A stretch of DNA of 64,000 nt from Algoriphagus hitonicola (GCF_900113375.1 NZ_FOPC01000001.1:124001-188000), one strand, 5' to 3'. Positions 8,592 to 17,422 are shown, counted from the first letter of the stretch. Notes: generated by a model not told the origin, from the sequence alone. Program-made: numbers and translations.

Positions 8592-10040
8592 ATGTCCCGA
8601 TCAATTTTAGCGCTAATTCTTGGTTTCCTTTTTTCTTGTGACCCAAAGCCAGATTCCAAAACTGAAGCCCAATCCAAACCCAATGTCATTTTCATCTTAG
8701 CGGATGATTTGGGCTATGGGGATGTGGGTTTTATGGGTAATCAGATTATCGAGACGCCTAATATCGACCGGCTGGCTGAAGAAAGTTTGGTTTTTACCCA
8801 GCATTATAGCGGTAATACCGTCTGTGCCCCATCGAGATCGGCTTGGATTACGGGTTTGCATACTGGACATACCCCAATTCGGGGAAACAAAGAAGTACAG
8901 CCCGAAGGACAATATCCCATGCCGGATACGCTGATGACTATTCCCAAATTGATGAAGCAGGCGGGCTATGTCACAGGTGGATTTGGGAAATGGGGTTTGG
9001 GATTTATCGGGACAAGTGGGGATCCGATGAGTCAGGGTTTTGATCAGTTTTACGGATACAACTGTCAGCGCTATGCGCACCGTTACTATCCAGGACATAT
9101 TTGGGATAATGATCAAAAAGTAGAACTCCCGGAGAACGGTTGGGAAAACAAAGTGACCTATGCCCCAGATCTGATTCATCAGCAGTCATTGGAGTTTATG
9201 GAAGAAAACCGGGATAATCCCTTTTTTCTTTTTCTACCGATCATTATGCCCCATGCCGAACTGGCAGCTCCTGAGGATGAAATTTTTGAAAAATACCGAC
9301 AAAAAATCGGAGAAGAGAAGCCGCACATCGGAGGAAAAGCCGCAGACTACGGTCCGGATATGAATATTGGGGCTTATCAATCCCAGCCTTATCCTCGCGC
9401 CACACATGCAGCCATGGTGGAGCGAATTGATCGCTATGTAGGTGAAGTTATTGCCAAACTTGAGGAATTGGGAGTTCGGGAAAACACCCTGATCTTCTTT
9501 GCCAGTGACAATGGGCCTCACCGGGAAGGTGGACATGATCCAGACTTTTTTGATAGCAATGGTCTTTATCGGGGATATAAGCGGGATTTGTACGAAGGAG
9601 GTATCCGCACTTATTTGATCGCCAACTGGCCGGGGGTGATCGATGGAGGAAGGGAAAGTGACCATTCGTCAGCATTTTGGGACATGTTGCCCACCTTGGC
9701 TGAACTGACCGGTCAAGAACCTCCAAAAACTGATGGGGTTTCTTTCTTGCCAACTTTGATGAATCAGGAAGAACAGAAGAAACATGAATATCTGTATTGG
9801 GAATTTCACGAACTAGGCGGAAGACAGGCCATTCGACAGGGAGATTGGAAACTGGTAAAACTTAATGTGAAAAATCCAGGCGAAACAAAGGTGGAACTCT
9901 ATAACATTGCTGAAGATCCGGGAGAAGAGCGGGATTTGGCAGTGGATTTTCCGGAGAAAGTGGAGGAATTGGTGTCTTTGATCGAAGAAGCTCATCAACC
10001 CAATTCGATATTTCCACTTTTTGAGTCTGAAAAAGAATAA
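8592..10040 (+). CDS. Sulfatase, alkaline-phosphatase superfamily lipoprotein
   Basis: 482 residues from the ATG at 8592; that start gives a clean lipoprotein signal (MSRSILALILGFLFSC, lipobox Cys16). Sulfatase features: metal-binding ADDLGYGD (about 37-44), and the signature CAPSRSAWITG, in which Cys78 is the residue converted to formylglycine. Also visible are GGFGKWGLG and ASDNGPHREGG, matching the Lys/His/Asp-Asn active-site motifs of arylsulfatase A-type enzymes. Probably periplasmic or surface-exposed, cleaving sulfate esters from polysaccharides or small substrates. No maturase (anSME) or SusCD pair is nearby, so maturation must depend on a gene elsewhere. Confidence 0.92.
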   Translation: MSRSILALILGFLFSCDPKPDSKTEAQSKPNVIFILADDLGYGDVGFMGNQIIETPNIDRLAEESLVFTQHYSGNTVCAPSRSAWITGLHTGHTPIRGNKEVQPEGQYPMPDTLMTIPKLMKQAGYVTGGFGKWGLGFIGTSGDPMSQGFDQFYGYNCQRYAHRYYPGHIWDNDQKVELPENGWENKVTYAPDLIHQQSLEFMEENRDNPFFLFLPIIMPHAELAAPEDEIFEKYRQKIGEEKPHIGGKAADYGPDMNIGAYQSQPYPRATHAAMVERIDRYVGEVIAKLEELGVRENTLIFFASDNGPHREGGHDPDFFDSNGLYRGYKRDLYEGGIRTYLIANWPGVIDGGRESDHSSAFWDMLPTLAELTGQEPPKTDGVSFLPTLMNQEEQKKHEYLYWEFHELGGRQAIRQGDWKLVKLNVKNPGETKVELYNIAEDPGEERDLAVDFPEKVEELVSLIEEAHQPNSIFPLFESEKE

Positions 10041-10718
10041 AACATCCATTTTTTGTGCATAAACTGCTAAAATATGTTGATAAGTTGTGTTTTTAAAGCG
10101 TTTAAATTGGGGAAAAATTGTTAATAAAAAATTAGGTAAAAACTTGTTTCCAGTCATTTTTTGATGCAATTTTATATCACCAAGTCAGAGATAAAAGAAG
10201 GGAGATACGACTCCTGCATCTTAGATTGAAATATGAAGTCGGACATGAAGGAAGGCTTACTCTTGGGTAAGTTTTTGAGACGGGCAACCGCAGAAATGTC
10301 ATTTAGACTGGCCAGAAGTGTACTTCTCCGAAGTACTCATGATGCTAGCGAAGGGGCAAGATTGTTATGATTTTGTCTGAGAGGGGAAACCACAGAAGCA
10401 CATGCAGATTGATTTAACTGATGGACGTTCTCATTTGAGATGGTTTCAGTCTAATGATGAAGAACCTGGGTAACTGGGGGAATTCATAATAACTGTAGCT
10501 TGGCGCAGTTTAGGAATTACGATTCCTAAGGTGTGAAACGGGAAGTGATCGAGAGATTGCTTCCCGTTTTTGTTTTTAGGGAGTTTGAAAAATTTTTTGT
10601 CTCCGGTCTTTGGTCTTCCTGCTTTCAAACCAATTTCTTACCTTTTGTATTGAAAACACTGGGAGAATTGACTGGTTTTTGATTGCTTCTCCCAAATTTT
10701 CTCAAACCCAAAACTACC
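10041..10718. other. Gene-poor stretch with several perfect hairpins; possible structured RNA
   Basis: About 680 bases between sulfatase and GMC oxidoreductase. Stable inverted repeats are seen: GTACTTC-TCC-GAAGTAC (10320-10336), TTAGGAAT-TACG-ATTCCTAA (10510-10529) and the terminator at 10536. A 45-codon frame from 10233 (starting MKSDMKEGLLLGKFLRRATA) ends at 10370 but resembles nothing I know. The row of hairpins ending in a strong terminator suggests a transcribed non-coding RNA or a leader, but no known RNA family (6S, RNase P, tmRNA, SRP) could be matched by eye. Confidence 0.4.
10536..10578 (+). terminator. Rho-independent terminator in intergenic region
   Basis: AAACGGGAAG pairs with CTTCCCGTTT, enclosing a secondary ATC-GAGA-GAT hairpin and followed by a T-rich tail. 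There is no protein gene for about 500 bases upstream on this strand, so the terminator implies an unannotated transcript. Confidence 0.75.
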
Positions 10719-12422
10719 ATGTCAAACCTTAACCTAAAGGTCAAACAGCAAAACACCTATGATGCCATCGTCATCGGTTCGGGTGCCAGTGGAGGCTGGG
10801 CCGCAAAGGAGCTCTGTGAAAAAGGATTGAAAACGCTGGTTCTCGAGCGGGGCCGAATGGTTCGCCACATTGAGGATTATCCTACCGCATCCAAAGCGCC
10901 CTGGGAATTTGAATTCCGAGGAACCGTTCCCATCGAGAAGCGTTCTGGAATCGGTGCTGCCCGTTGGGGACGAGAAGAAACGATGCATTGGGCTTTGGCC
11001 GAAGATGAACAGCCCTATATCGAGGAAAAACCATTCCGCTGGTTTCGTGGCTATCATGTCGGTGGGAAATCCCTACTTTGGGCCAGGGGAACGCAACGTT
11101 GGTCGGATTATGATTTCGAAGGACCGGCTCGGGATGGTTTTGCGGTGGATTGGCCGATTCGATACCAGGATTTGGTCCCTTGGTATGAGCATGTGGAGCG
11201 ATTTGTGGGCTTTGCAGGTAGTCGGGATGGTTTGCCCGAGCTTCCCGATCAGATCGTGCAACCCGGCTTTGAGCTGAGTTGTATTGAGAAACACTACAGT
11301 GAGCAGTTAAAAAAAATATACGGTGACCGGCATTTGATTCAAGGGCGTTGTGCTCATCTCACCGACCCTCAGGATATTCACCGGGAGCAGGGGAGAAACA
11401 AATGTCAGCATCAGAATATGTGCAATCGAGGCTGTGTGTATGGCGGCTATTTTTCAGCGAATGCCTCTACCCTTCCTTGGGCTGAGAAAACGGGTAATCT
11501 CACCCTTCGACCGGACTCGGTGGTCGAGTCCATTATTTATGACGAGCAGAAAGAGAAAGCCATTGGCGTGCGTATCATCGACCGATTAAGTAATGAGCAA
11601 ATCGAGTTTTATGCCAAAGTCATCTTTGTAAATGCTTCTACGATCAATTCCAATGCGATTTTGCTCAACTCTAAATCCAATCGCTTTCCCAATGGCCTTG
11701 GGAATGACAATGGCCTGATGGGTAAATTTATGGCCTCCCATAACTATCGCGGGAAAGGCTTTGCTACTTTTGAAGGATTTGAAGATAAAAAAACTGAAGG
11801 ACAGCATCCAGGGCATGCCTATGTGCCGCGCTTCCGCAATGTATTCAAACAGGATACGGATTTCCTCAGAGGCTACGCCATCGGGATGGCTGGAGGTCGC
11901 CAACTCAGATCAGATACCGATGCGATCGGGCATCAGTTGCGGGACAATCTCCTCAATCGAGAATATGGACTTTGGACCATGGCCGCTTGGATGCAGGGGG
12001 AAATGATCCCCGTCGAATCCAATCACATGCGGTTGAGTGAAAGTGAAACCGACAAATATGGCATTCCTAAAATTATTATGTCTGTCGAATGGACCGAAAA
12101 TGACGATAAGATGACACAGGATTTTATCGATCAGCAGACCGAAATGTACGAGCGAATGGGCTTTAAAAATATCAGCGTTTCGGATTCCCAAGCACCTCCT
12201 GGCTCGGATATCCACGAAATGGGAGGCGTGCGCATGGGGAAAGACCCGAAAACATCTTTGCTCAATAAGCATAATCAGTTGCATCACTGCAAAAATGTCT
12301 TCGTCACCGACGGTGCCTGCATGACAAGTACGAGTACTCAGAATCCTACGCTGATGTTTATGACCCTGACCGCCCGGGCTGCAAACTTTGCAGTGGAGGA
12401 ATTGAATAAGCTTAATTTGTAA
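10719..12422 (+). CDS. GMC family FAD-dependent oxidoreductase
   Basis: 567 residues. The start at 10719 puts the dinucleotide-binding motif (DAIVIGSGASGG, glycines about 20-25) near the N-terminus. Other GMC features are the GGKSLLWARGTQRW segment, a four-Cys insert (CQHQNMCNRGCVYGG) and the C-terminal active-site region IHEMGGVRMG with NPTL. This subgroup oxidises sugars or polyols and often works with a small gluconate-2-dehydrogenase subunit-3-type partner, absent here. A TIM-barrel sugar isomerase-like gene follows 43 bases downstream, probably in the same operon, suggesting a sugar or inositol derivative as substrate. Confidence 0.9.
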   Translation: MSNLNLKVKQQNTYDAIVIGSGASGGWAAKELCEKGLKTLVLERGRMVRHIEDYPTASKAPWEFEFRGTVPIEKRSGIGAARWGREETMHWALAEDEQPYIEEKPFRWFRGYHVGGKSLLWARGTQRWSDYDFEGPARDGFAVDWPIRYQDLVPWYEHVERFVGFAGSRDGLPELPDQIVQPGFELSCIEKHYSEQLKKIYGDRHLIQGRCAHLTDPQDIHREQGRNKCQHQNMCNRGCVYGGYFSANASTLPWAEKTGNLTLRPDSVVESIIYDEQKEKAIGVRIIDRLSNEQIEFYAKVIFVNASTINSNAILLNSKSNRFPNGLGNDNGLMGKFMASHNYRGKGFATFEGFEDKKTEGQHPGHAYVPRFRNVFKQDTDFLRGYAIGMAGGRQLRSDTDAIGHQLRDNLLNREYGLWTMAAWMQGEMIPVESNHMRLSESETDKYGIPKIIMSVEWTENDDKMTQDFIDQQTEMYERMGFKNISVSDSQAPPGSDIHEMGGVRMGKDPKTSLLNKHNQLHHCKNVFVTDGACMTSTSTQNPTLMFMTLTARAANFAVEELNKLNL

Positions 12423-12465
12423 ATTATACCCGCTGATTTTGTGGGAATCCAAACCCAAAAAACCT

Positions 12466-13332
12466 ATGAAAAAGAACCTGTTACTATCCCTATTGGCTCT
12501 AGCTTGGATGATTTTACCGAGCGAATCCCAAGCCCAGAAAAAAGGAGAACCTTTGTACCAAGCTCCACTTGGAATAGCCTCCTATACATTTAGAAACCAT
12601 TGGGAGCACGGAGTGGAGAAAACACTGGATATCATTCAAGAGATGGGATTCAAGGAATTCGAAGGGGGTGCACCTCAGGGTGTGGAGCCGGCGGCATTTA
12701 AAAGAATGTTGGCTGATCGGGGGATATCTATTCCATCGACTGGCGCGGGATTTGAACAGATCGAATCCGACCCTCAAGCGGTAGCTGATCGTGCCAAAGC
12801 CCTGGGTGCCAAATACGTGATGTGTGCCTGGATTCCTCATCAGCGGGGACAGTTTTCCAAAGGAGACGCAGACCGAGCGATCAAGGCATTTAACGAAGGA
12901 GGAAAAGTGCTCAAAGAAAACGGCATCACTTTCAAATATCATGTGCATGGCTATGAGTTTCAGCCTTATGAAAATGGAACGCTCTTCGATTATTTGGTGC
13001 AAAATACCGATCCCGAATACGTTTCCCTACAGATGGATGTGATGTGGACGCATTTCGGGGGAGGGGATCCCGCTGGATTGCTGAAAAAATACGGAGATCG
13101 ATGGGTTTCGCTTCATCTGAAAGATTTCAAAAAAGGTGCTCCCAAAGATAAGACGGGATTGACTGGGCCTGAAAATGATGTGCCTCTGGGTGAAGGCGAA
13201 CTTGATTTCCCCGCTATTTTGAGAGAAGCCAATAAAATCGGGATCAAGCACATGTTTATCGAAGATGAAAGCGAGCATGAAATCGAGGCCCTGCCCAAAA
13301 GTATTGCGTATTTGAAGAGTCTGAGGTATTGA
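12466..13332 (+). CDS. Secreted sugar phosphate isomerase/epimerase-like TIM-barrel protein
   Basis: 288 residues from the ATG at 12466, with a cleavable signal peptide (MKKNLLLSLLALAWMILPSE, cut near AQA). The xylose-isomerase-like TIM barrel (AP_endonuc_2) fold is indicated by GIASYTFRNHW, MGFKEFEGG, LQMDVMWTHFGGGDP, VSLHLKDF and HMFIEDESE, which supply the acidic and His metal ligands. Export to the periplasm is unusual for an isomerase but common for this group in Bacteroidota. Follows the GMC oxidoreductase and probably acts on the same sugar-like substrate. Confidence 0.85.
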   Translation: MKKNLLLSLLALAWMILPSESQAQKKGEPLYQAPLGIASYTFRNHWEHGVEKTLDIIQEMGFKEFEGGAPQGVEPAAFKRMLADRGISIPSTGAGFEQIESDPQAVADRAKALGAKYVMCAWIPHQRGQFSKGDADRAIKAFNEGGKVLKENGITFKYHVHGYEFQPYENGTLFDYLVQNTDPEYVSLQMDVMWTHFGGGDPAGLLKKYGDRWVSLHLKDFKKGAPKDKTGLTGPENDVPLGEGELDFPAILREANKIGIKHMFIEDESEHEIEALPKSIAYLKSLRY

Positions 13333-13379
13333 GTTTAAACCTGATAAAGACCGGTTAAATTATAAATACGCCTTTTGTA

Positions 13380-13396
13380 ATATATATATATATATA
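13380..13396. repeat. TA dinucleotide microsatellite
   Basis: An uninterrupted (TA)8 tract about 50 bases upstream of the small secreted peptide gene, within its likely promoter region. Such runs are prone to length variation and could affect expression. Confidence 0.8.
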
Positions 13397-13443
13397 ATAA
13401 AACGTATTATTATCTCAATAATAGATGATTAATTTTAAACACA

Positions 13444-13671
13444 ATGAAAAATTTATTTACAATTTTAATGTTCAGTGGATCTTTGCTTTTAGGATTTTCT
13501 TCAGAAGGTAAAACCTACTGTACTGTTGATGAAAATGGGAACAACCCTAATTTTTGTAGGGCAGGTGCGAATCCCGGGGACGCATATTGTTTTACATGGG
13601 GTACTGGAACGGCATGTAATGGAAATGCAACAATTAAACCCAATCCTGACGATCCAGAAATTGGTGATTAA
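13444..13671 (+). CDS. Small secreted Cys-rich peptide (type 1)
   Basis: 75 residues: a Sec-type signal (MKNLFTILMFSGSLLLGFSS) and a ~50-residue mature part with four cysteines (C26-x11-C38-x10-C49-x8-C58), ending in PEIGD. No family is recognised with certainty; size, Cys content and position beside a 6-bladed propeller recall the NVEALA peptides of Bacteroides. A homologue with the same Cys pattern and PEIGD ending follows the propeller gene at 14884 but carries an in-frame stop. Likely co-transcribed with the propeller 22 bases downstream. Confidence 0.7.
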   Translation: MKNLFTILMFSGSLLLGFSSEGKTYCTVDENGNNPNFCRAGANPGDAYCFTWGTGTACNGNATIKPNPDDPEIGD

Positions 13672-13693
13672 AATGGATTAAATCAATTTCATT

Positions 13694-14887
13694 TTGGAAA
13701 AGGTTTATTGGGTTCAAAGCCTATTGTTTTTACTTATTATTTCCGGTTGTGGTCGGAATAACAATAGTTCCTATCAGGAATTTTCAGAGGAAAATCATCT
13801 GATTTTTTCTGATTCGTTAAAATTGTCAGAATCAGGATATTTTTCATTAATGTTAGATCAGTCCATCGGACAAACATCTAATTCAATGAGCTATTCGAGT
13901 TCGGATGATGTATTGTCAATTTTTAATATTTTGAACCATTCGCTTTATCTTTTTAATGGGGAGAATGGTAAGATTTCTTCAATAATTCCTTTGGAATTTG
14001 AAGGGCCAAATGGTGTGGGGGATTTGGGCTTGATTTCATCGCATTTGATCAAATCTCAGAAAGAGATTTATTTATACAATCAAAACATAGGAGTTTTATT
14101 TAAAATTGATTCTAGCGGTGTAATACTGAATAAAGCTCGAGTGACCGATTATAGAGATGAGGCGAATTTACCTGTACCTTATCCATCCACGATGCGGCCT
14201 TTTTACGTGAAAGGTGATTTAGTTTTCTTTCCCTGTGAAATAAACAATCGGCTTTCTGATTATTCATCATACCCAGCTGTACTACGATATGATCTTGGAA
14301 AAAAGGAAGCTAAGTCCATTATTTCTTTTTCTAGCCCATATAATGAAGCCTATTGGGGGCCTTACTATAAATATCAGCCGTCGCTAACATTTGGGCCAAA
14401 AAATAATATTTATGTGAGTTTTCCGATTGATCATACTATTTATATTATGGATTCAAATGGTGATTTTGTAGATTCAAGGTATGTCGGCTCAAAATTCATG
14501 AAAGAATTTGAACCTTATCAAGAGGATGTGGAATATTGGAAATCCGTAGATTTATCTGTGGCAGATGAGCGGGAGCGAATTCATGGATATTCGACAAGTG
14601 AATATAGATCAATTTTATATGACGAAACAAATTCTCTTTTTTATCGAATTTGTTTTATTAGGCCATCGGAGGAAGAAATATTGAATGAGGTATATGATTT
14701 TGATATTTCAATTATTATAATGGATAAAAATTTAAATAAGGTCGGTGAGTCTGTTTATCCTAGCTCGAAATATAACTTTGATATGATTTTTTTAAGGAAA
14801 GGAGAATTATTTGTTAAAAGAAATGATTTAAGTGAGAAAATAGAAAATGAAATAGTTTTTGAAATGTTAAAACCAGAAAAGTTATGA
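13694..14887 (+). CDS. 6-bladed beta-propeller lipoprotein (DUF4221/TolB-like)
   Basis: About 397 residues. No ATG is available: an in-frame stop lies at 13679 and the lipoprotein signal (VYWVQSLLFLLIISGC) must be included, so a TTG at 13694 is the probable start. The body shows propeller strands such as KEIYLYNQNIGVLFKIDSSG, AVLRYDLGKKEAKSI and NNIYVSFPIDHTIYIMDSNG, as in the DUF4221 and TolB-like families. Located between a small Cys peptide gene and its broken paralogue; its stop overlaps the paralogue's ATG (ATGA). Composition is noticeably more AT-rich than the flanking metabolic genes, consistent with acquisition. Confidence 0.75.
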   Translation: MEKVYWVQSLLFLLIISGCGRNNNSSYQEFSEENHLIFSDSLKLSESGYFSLMLDQSIGQTSNSMSYSSSDDVLSIFNILNHSLYLFNGENGKISSIIPLEFEGPNGVGDLGLISSHLIKSQKEIYLYNQNIGVLFKIDSSGVILNKARVTDYRDEANLPVPYPSTMRPFYVKGDLVFFPCEINNRLSDYSSYPAVLRYDLGKKEAKSIISFSSPYNEAYWGPYYKYQPSLTFGPKNNIYVSFPIDHTIYIMDSNGDFVDSRYVGSKFMKEFEPYQEDVEYWKSVDLSVADERERIHGYSTSEYRSILYDETNSLFYRICFIRPSEEEILNEVYDFDISIIIMDKNLNKVGESVYPSSKYNFDMIFLRKGELFVKRNDLSEKIENEIVFEMLKPEKL

Positions 14888-15114
14888 TGAAAAAATTAAT
14901 TGTGTTCTTTAGTATTTCCTTTTTGTTCTGTCTTTAACTAAATGCAGGAATTTGTTTAGGAGATCCGGATGAAGAAAAATTAGTTGGACATTGTCGTCCA
15001 GCTGCTAATCCAAATGATGGTAATTATTGTTATTTATCGGGTACAGGACCTCTATGTGCTTCTACATTAATTAATGGTAATGTTGTGCCTGTAGAACCTG
15101 AGATTGGAGACTAA
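14884..15114 (+). pseudogene. Second small Cys-rich secreted peptide, in-frame TAA
   Basis: Reading from the ATG at 14884 or 14887 gives MKKLIVFFSISFLFCL, then TAA at 14935-14937, then in the same frame LNAGICLGDPDEEK and onward to PEIGD. Downstream of the stop the sequence matches the peptide at 13444: Cys-x12-Cys-x11-Cys-x8-Cys, HCRPAANPNDGNYC against FCRAGANPGDAYC, shared GTG and the same PEIGD end. The stop falls inside the signal peptide, so no mature product is expected unless it is read through or is a sequencing error. Confidence 0.8.
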
Positions 15115-15121
15115 TTACTAT

Positions 15122-15154
15122 AAAAAGGCCAGGGAAGTAATCCTGGCCTTTTTT
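15122..15154. terminator. Bidirectional terminator
   Basis: AAAAAGGCCAGG and CCTGGCCTTTTTT flank an 8-base loop. A-run on the left and T-run on the right let it serve both the peptide/propeller unit (+) and the convergent YceI gene (-). Confidence 0.85.
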
Positions 15155-15166
15155 ATGTGTTTTCTA

Positions 15167-15751
15167 TCAAATTGTGGCCACCAACTTCACGTCCAGTTTG
15201 ACTTCATCGTAAATCATTTGGTCTCCTAAGTTTTCAAAGAAATTTCCTGAGCGAAACTTGATGTCATAATCGGTTCGGTCAAAAGTAAGGGCTCCGACTG
15301 CGGTAATTGTGGTGCCAGCCACAGTCACTTTTGCAGGAAAGGAAGCAGGATGACTGATTCCTTTGATGGTCAAAACTCCCGAAATCGTGTAATCCGTGCC
15401 ATTACTTGTTTTAGCTTCGGTAATCTCAAAGGTGGAGGTATTGAATTTTTCTACGGAAAAGAAATCATCAGATTTCAGATGATTAGTCAGATTGCCATTG
15501 GACTTGGGATCGGTGAGGTCTTCAACTGTAAGATTGACCATGTCCATATCGAAGGTTCCTCCGGTGATTTTTTCATCCGAATAGTCCAATTCGGCATTTT
15601 TGATTGGGACATAACCCCAATGGTTACCGGTGACTTTGGAAGCTTCCCAGCGAACTTGACTTTCGGAAATAATTACTGTAGCAGGTGTGGCTAGCTCCCA
15701 TATGGGGAAAATAGTGCTTGCGATAAAGATTAATGCGGCAATGATTTTCAT
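15167..15751 (-). CDS. YceI family periplasmic lipid-binding-like protein
   Basis: 194 residues: signal peptide (MKIIAALIFIASTIFPIWEL), then a YceI lipocalin-like barrel. Family hallmarks are SQVRWEASKVTGNHWGYV, GGTFDMDMVNLTVEDL, HLKSDDFFSVEKFNTSTF and the C-terminal LTFDRTDYDIKFRSG. YceI proteins bind isoprenoid-like molecules in the periplasm and are linked with stress or quinone metabolism; the ligand here is unknown. Single gene ending at a shared terminator. Confidence 0.93.
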   Translation of the reverse strand: MKIIAALIFIASTIFPIWELATPATVIISESQVRWEASKVTGNHWGYVPIKNAELDYSDEKITGGTFDMDMVNLTVEDLTDPKSNGNLTNHLKSDDFFSVEKFNTSTFEITEAKTSNGTDYTISGVLTIKGISHPASFPAKVTVAGTTITAVGALTFDRTDYDIKFRSGNFFENLGDQMIYDEVKLDVKLVATI

Positions 15752-16256
15752 AGGATTGAAGCGTTAGTTTGTTTGAATGATTTTTTGGGATTAAAACCCA
15801 AACATTCTAACGCATGGGTAGGTAATTGTTTGTGTTTTTATAATCAATGGTCAAGAAGGATGATAATTGAGCGAAAAAAGCAGGATAAAAGGTTTGTCTA
15901 TAAAATTGAAATCATGTTTGGCAGATTTTATCTTTGTAAGAGATTCATTTTGAAAAAGTTGCCATTGGAAAATTTTTTCAAGATAATAGATGTGAATATG
16001 TCAAACTCAAGTTCCTAACAAAATCCATCCAGTCCCTGGAGAGTGCTCGGGTCTGATGTTTTCCTACCCTCCCACAAAAACGAAACAAACGGACACCGAG
16101 CGACGGTTGGTGAGCGATGTCGAACCAAGTCGAGGTGGATATTGAGAAAACTTGTGTACTGGCAGAATTCCGTATTTCCACATAAAAAAAACAATTGAGG
16201 AATATTAAAGTATGCCTTGATTTTGCTCATTTCCCAAAATATTCCCTCTTTAAGGG
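15752..16256. other. Intergenic stretch without a convincing gene
   Basis: About 500 bases between divergent YceI and the App1-like gene. Only short low-complexity open frames are present. The TTGGTGAGCGATGTCGAACC repeat at 16107-16126 is the second copy of the dispersed element seen near 8505, embedded in a GC-richer patch (16070-16135). Confidence 0.5.
16107..16126 (+). repeat. Dispersed TGAGC-x3-GTCGAA repeat, copy 2
   Basis: TTGGTGAGCGATGTCGAACC, sharing the core TGAGC(A/G)A(A/T)GTCGAA with 8505-8524; a weaker relative (GGTGAGTGATCGAAGC) lies near 43372. Confidence 0.5.
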
Positions 16257-17363
16257 ATGAATTTGTCACGGCTACTTCCCGCTCTTTATTTTTTCAAAAG
16301 GAAAGTTTCACAAGCCAAACTTTGGGTCTGGATTAAATTGGGCTGGGTAAAATCCATTCTGATTCAGCCGTATTTGGGATTTGGCAGCGAAAAAGAAATT
16401 TACCTTGCCGGTCGGGTATTAGTGGACAAGGGCATTACTCCCGCAAACCCCGAGGATCGATTTTGGAAGAATTTCCGCACCATGCAAAAGCGGTTTTTTA
16501 CCATTGTCATCCCCGAAGTGGCTGTCTTGGCAATCTGGGAAGGAGAGCACGTTGAAGTGCAAACGGATGAGGAAGGCTATTTTGAGTTTAGAATTCACCC
16601 AAAAAACAAACCTGATCCGGCATGGCATGCCATTTCCCTCTCTCTCAAAAAGGGCTTGCTCAGGAATCAGCCCCATGTCACTGCCGAGGGACTTATTTTC
16701 ATCCCCTCTTCACAGGCAGACTTTGGCGTGATTTCAGATATTGATGATACCGTGGTGCCAACCGGAGCGATGAGGCTTTGGGACATGCTGAAAACTACCT
16801 TTGCCAAAAACGCCCATTCCCGAGTTCCTTTTCCCGGAGTCTCGGCATTTTACGAAGGGCTTCACAAAGGGGCTGCAGGCATCCCCAGCAATCCGCTTTT
16901 TTATGTGTCCAGCAGTCCATGGAATCTCTATGATTTTCTGACCGAATTGATGGAAGTTCATCAGATTCCTCCCGGTCCATTGATGCTGCGAGACTTGGGA
17001 TTGTCCCGGGATCAATTGATCGCAGGCAGTCATCGAGACCATAAATTGAAACAAATTCGCCATATTTTGGGTGTTTATCCCGAATTGAATTTTATCCTCA
17101 TCGGGGATAGTGGCCAAGAAGACCCGGTTATTTATCGGGAAATCATCGAGGAGATGCCGGGTAGAATTTTGGCAGTTTATATTCGAAATGTGGCCAATCG
17201 AGAACTTAGACAGCTCCAAGCGGAATATCAAAAACTGGAAGTACCTTTTGTTCTGGTCCAAGACACGATGGAGGCAAGTGCTCATGCTGCGCAAAATGGC
17301 TGGATATTGGAAGCTGACAGAAGTGAGATTCAGCGTAAGAAAGTAAAGGACGAGGAGGATTAA
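16257..17363 (+). CDS. App1-like phosphatidate phosphatase (APP1 catalytic domain)
   Basis: 368 residues. The C-terminal half has HAD-type catalytic motifs of the APP1/DUF2183 family: ISDIDDTVVPTGAM (nucleophile Asp161 in DxDxT), FYVSSSPWNLYDFL, and LIGDSGQEDPVIY. The N-terminal part is a beta-rich domain that precedes the catalytic core in bacterial homologues. The yeast relative dephosphorylates phosphatidic acid; the bacterial substrate is not established. No signal peptide. Followed by a glycosyltransferase on the same strand, 59 bases away. Confidence 0.85.
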   Translation: MNLSRLLPALYFFKRKVSQAKLWVWIKLGWVKSILIQPYLGFGSEKEIYLAGRVLVDKGITPANPEDRFWKNFRTMQKRFFTIVIPEVAVLAIWEGEHVEVQTDEEGYFEFRIHPKNKPDPAWHAISLSLKKGLLRNQPHVTAEGLIFIPSSQADFGVISDIDDTVVPTGAMRLWDMLKTTFAKNAHSRVPFPGVSAFYEGLHKGAAGIPSNPLFYVSSSPWNLYDFLTELMEVHQIPPGPLMLRDLGLSRDQLIAGSHRDHKLKQIRHILGVYPELNFILIGDSGQEDPVIYREIIEEMPGRILAVYIRNVANRELRQLQAEYQKLEVPFVLVQDTMEASAHAAQNGWILEADRSEIQRKKVKDEED

Positions 17364-17422
17364 AACCAACTTGGTATTTTCTCAAACGGGAAGCCTTAAA
17401 TTTGATAAAGTTTAAAACCCAA

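Noticed and set aside
10233-10370. 45-codon frame in the structured gap
   Set aside because: No similarity recognised and it crosses a perfect hairpin; kept only as a note in the intergenic entry.
14935-14937. Recoding of TAA in the second peptide gene
   Set aside because: No recoding signal is visible and several neighbouring genes are also broken, so loss of function or sequencing error is more economical.
15773-16018. 81-codon plus-strand frame upstream of the App1-like gene
   Set aside because: No domain, no plausible coding bias, and it ends inside repeat-like DNA.
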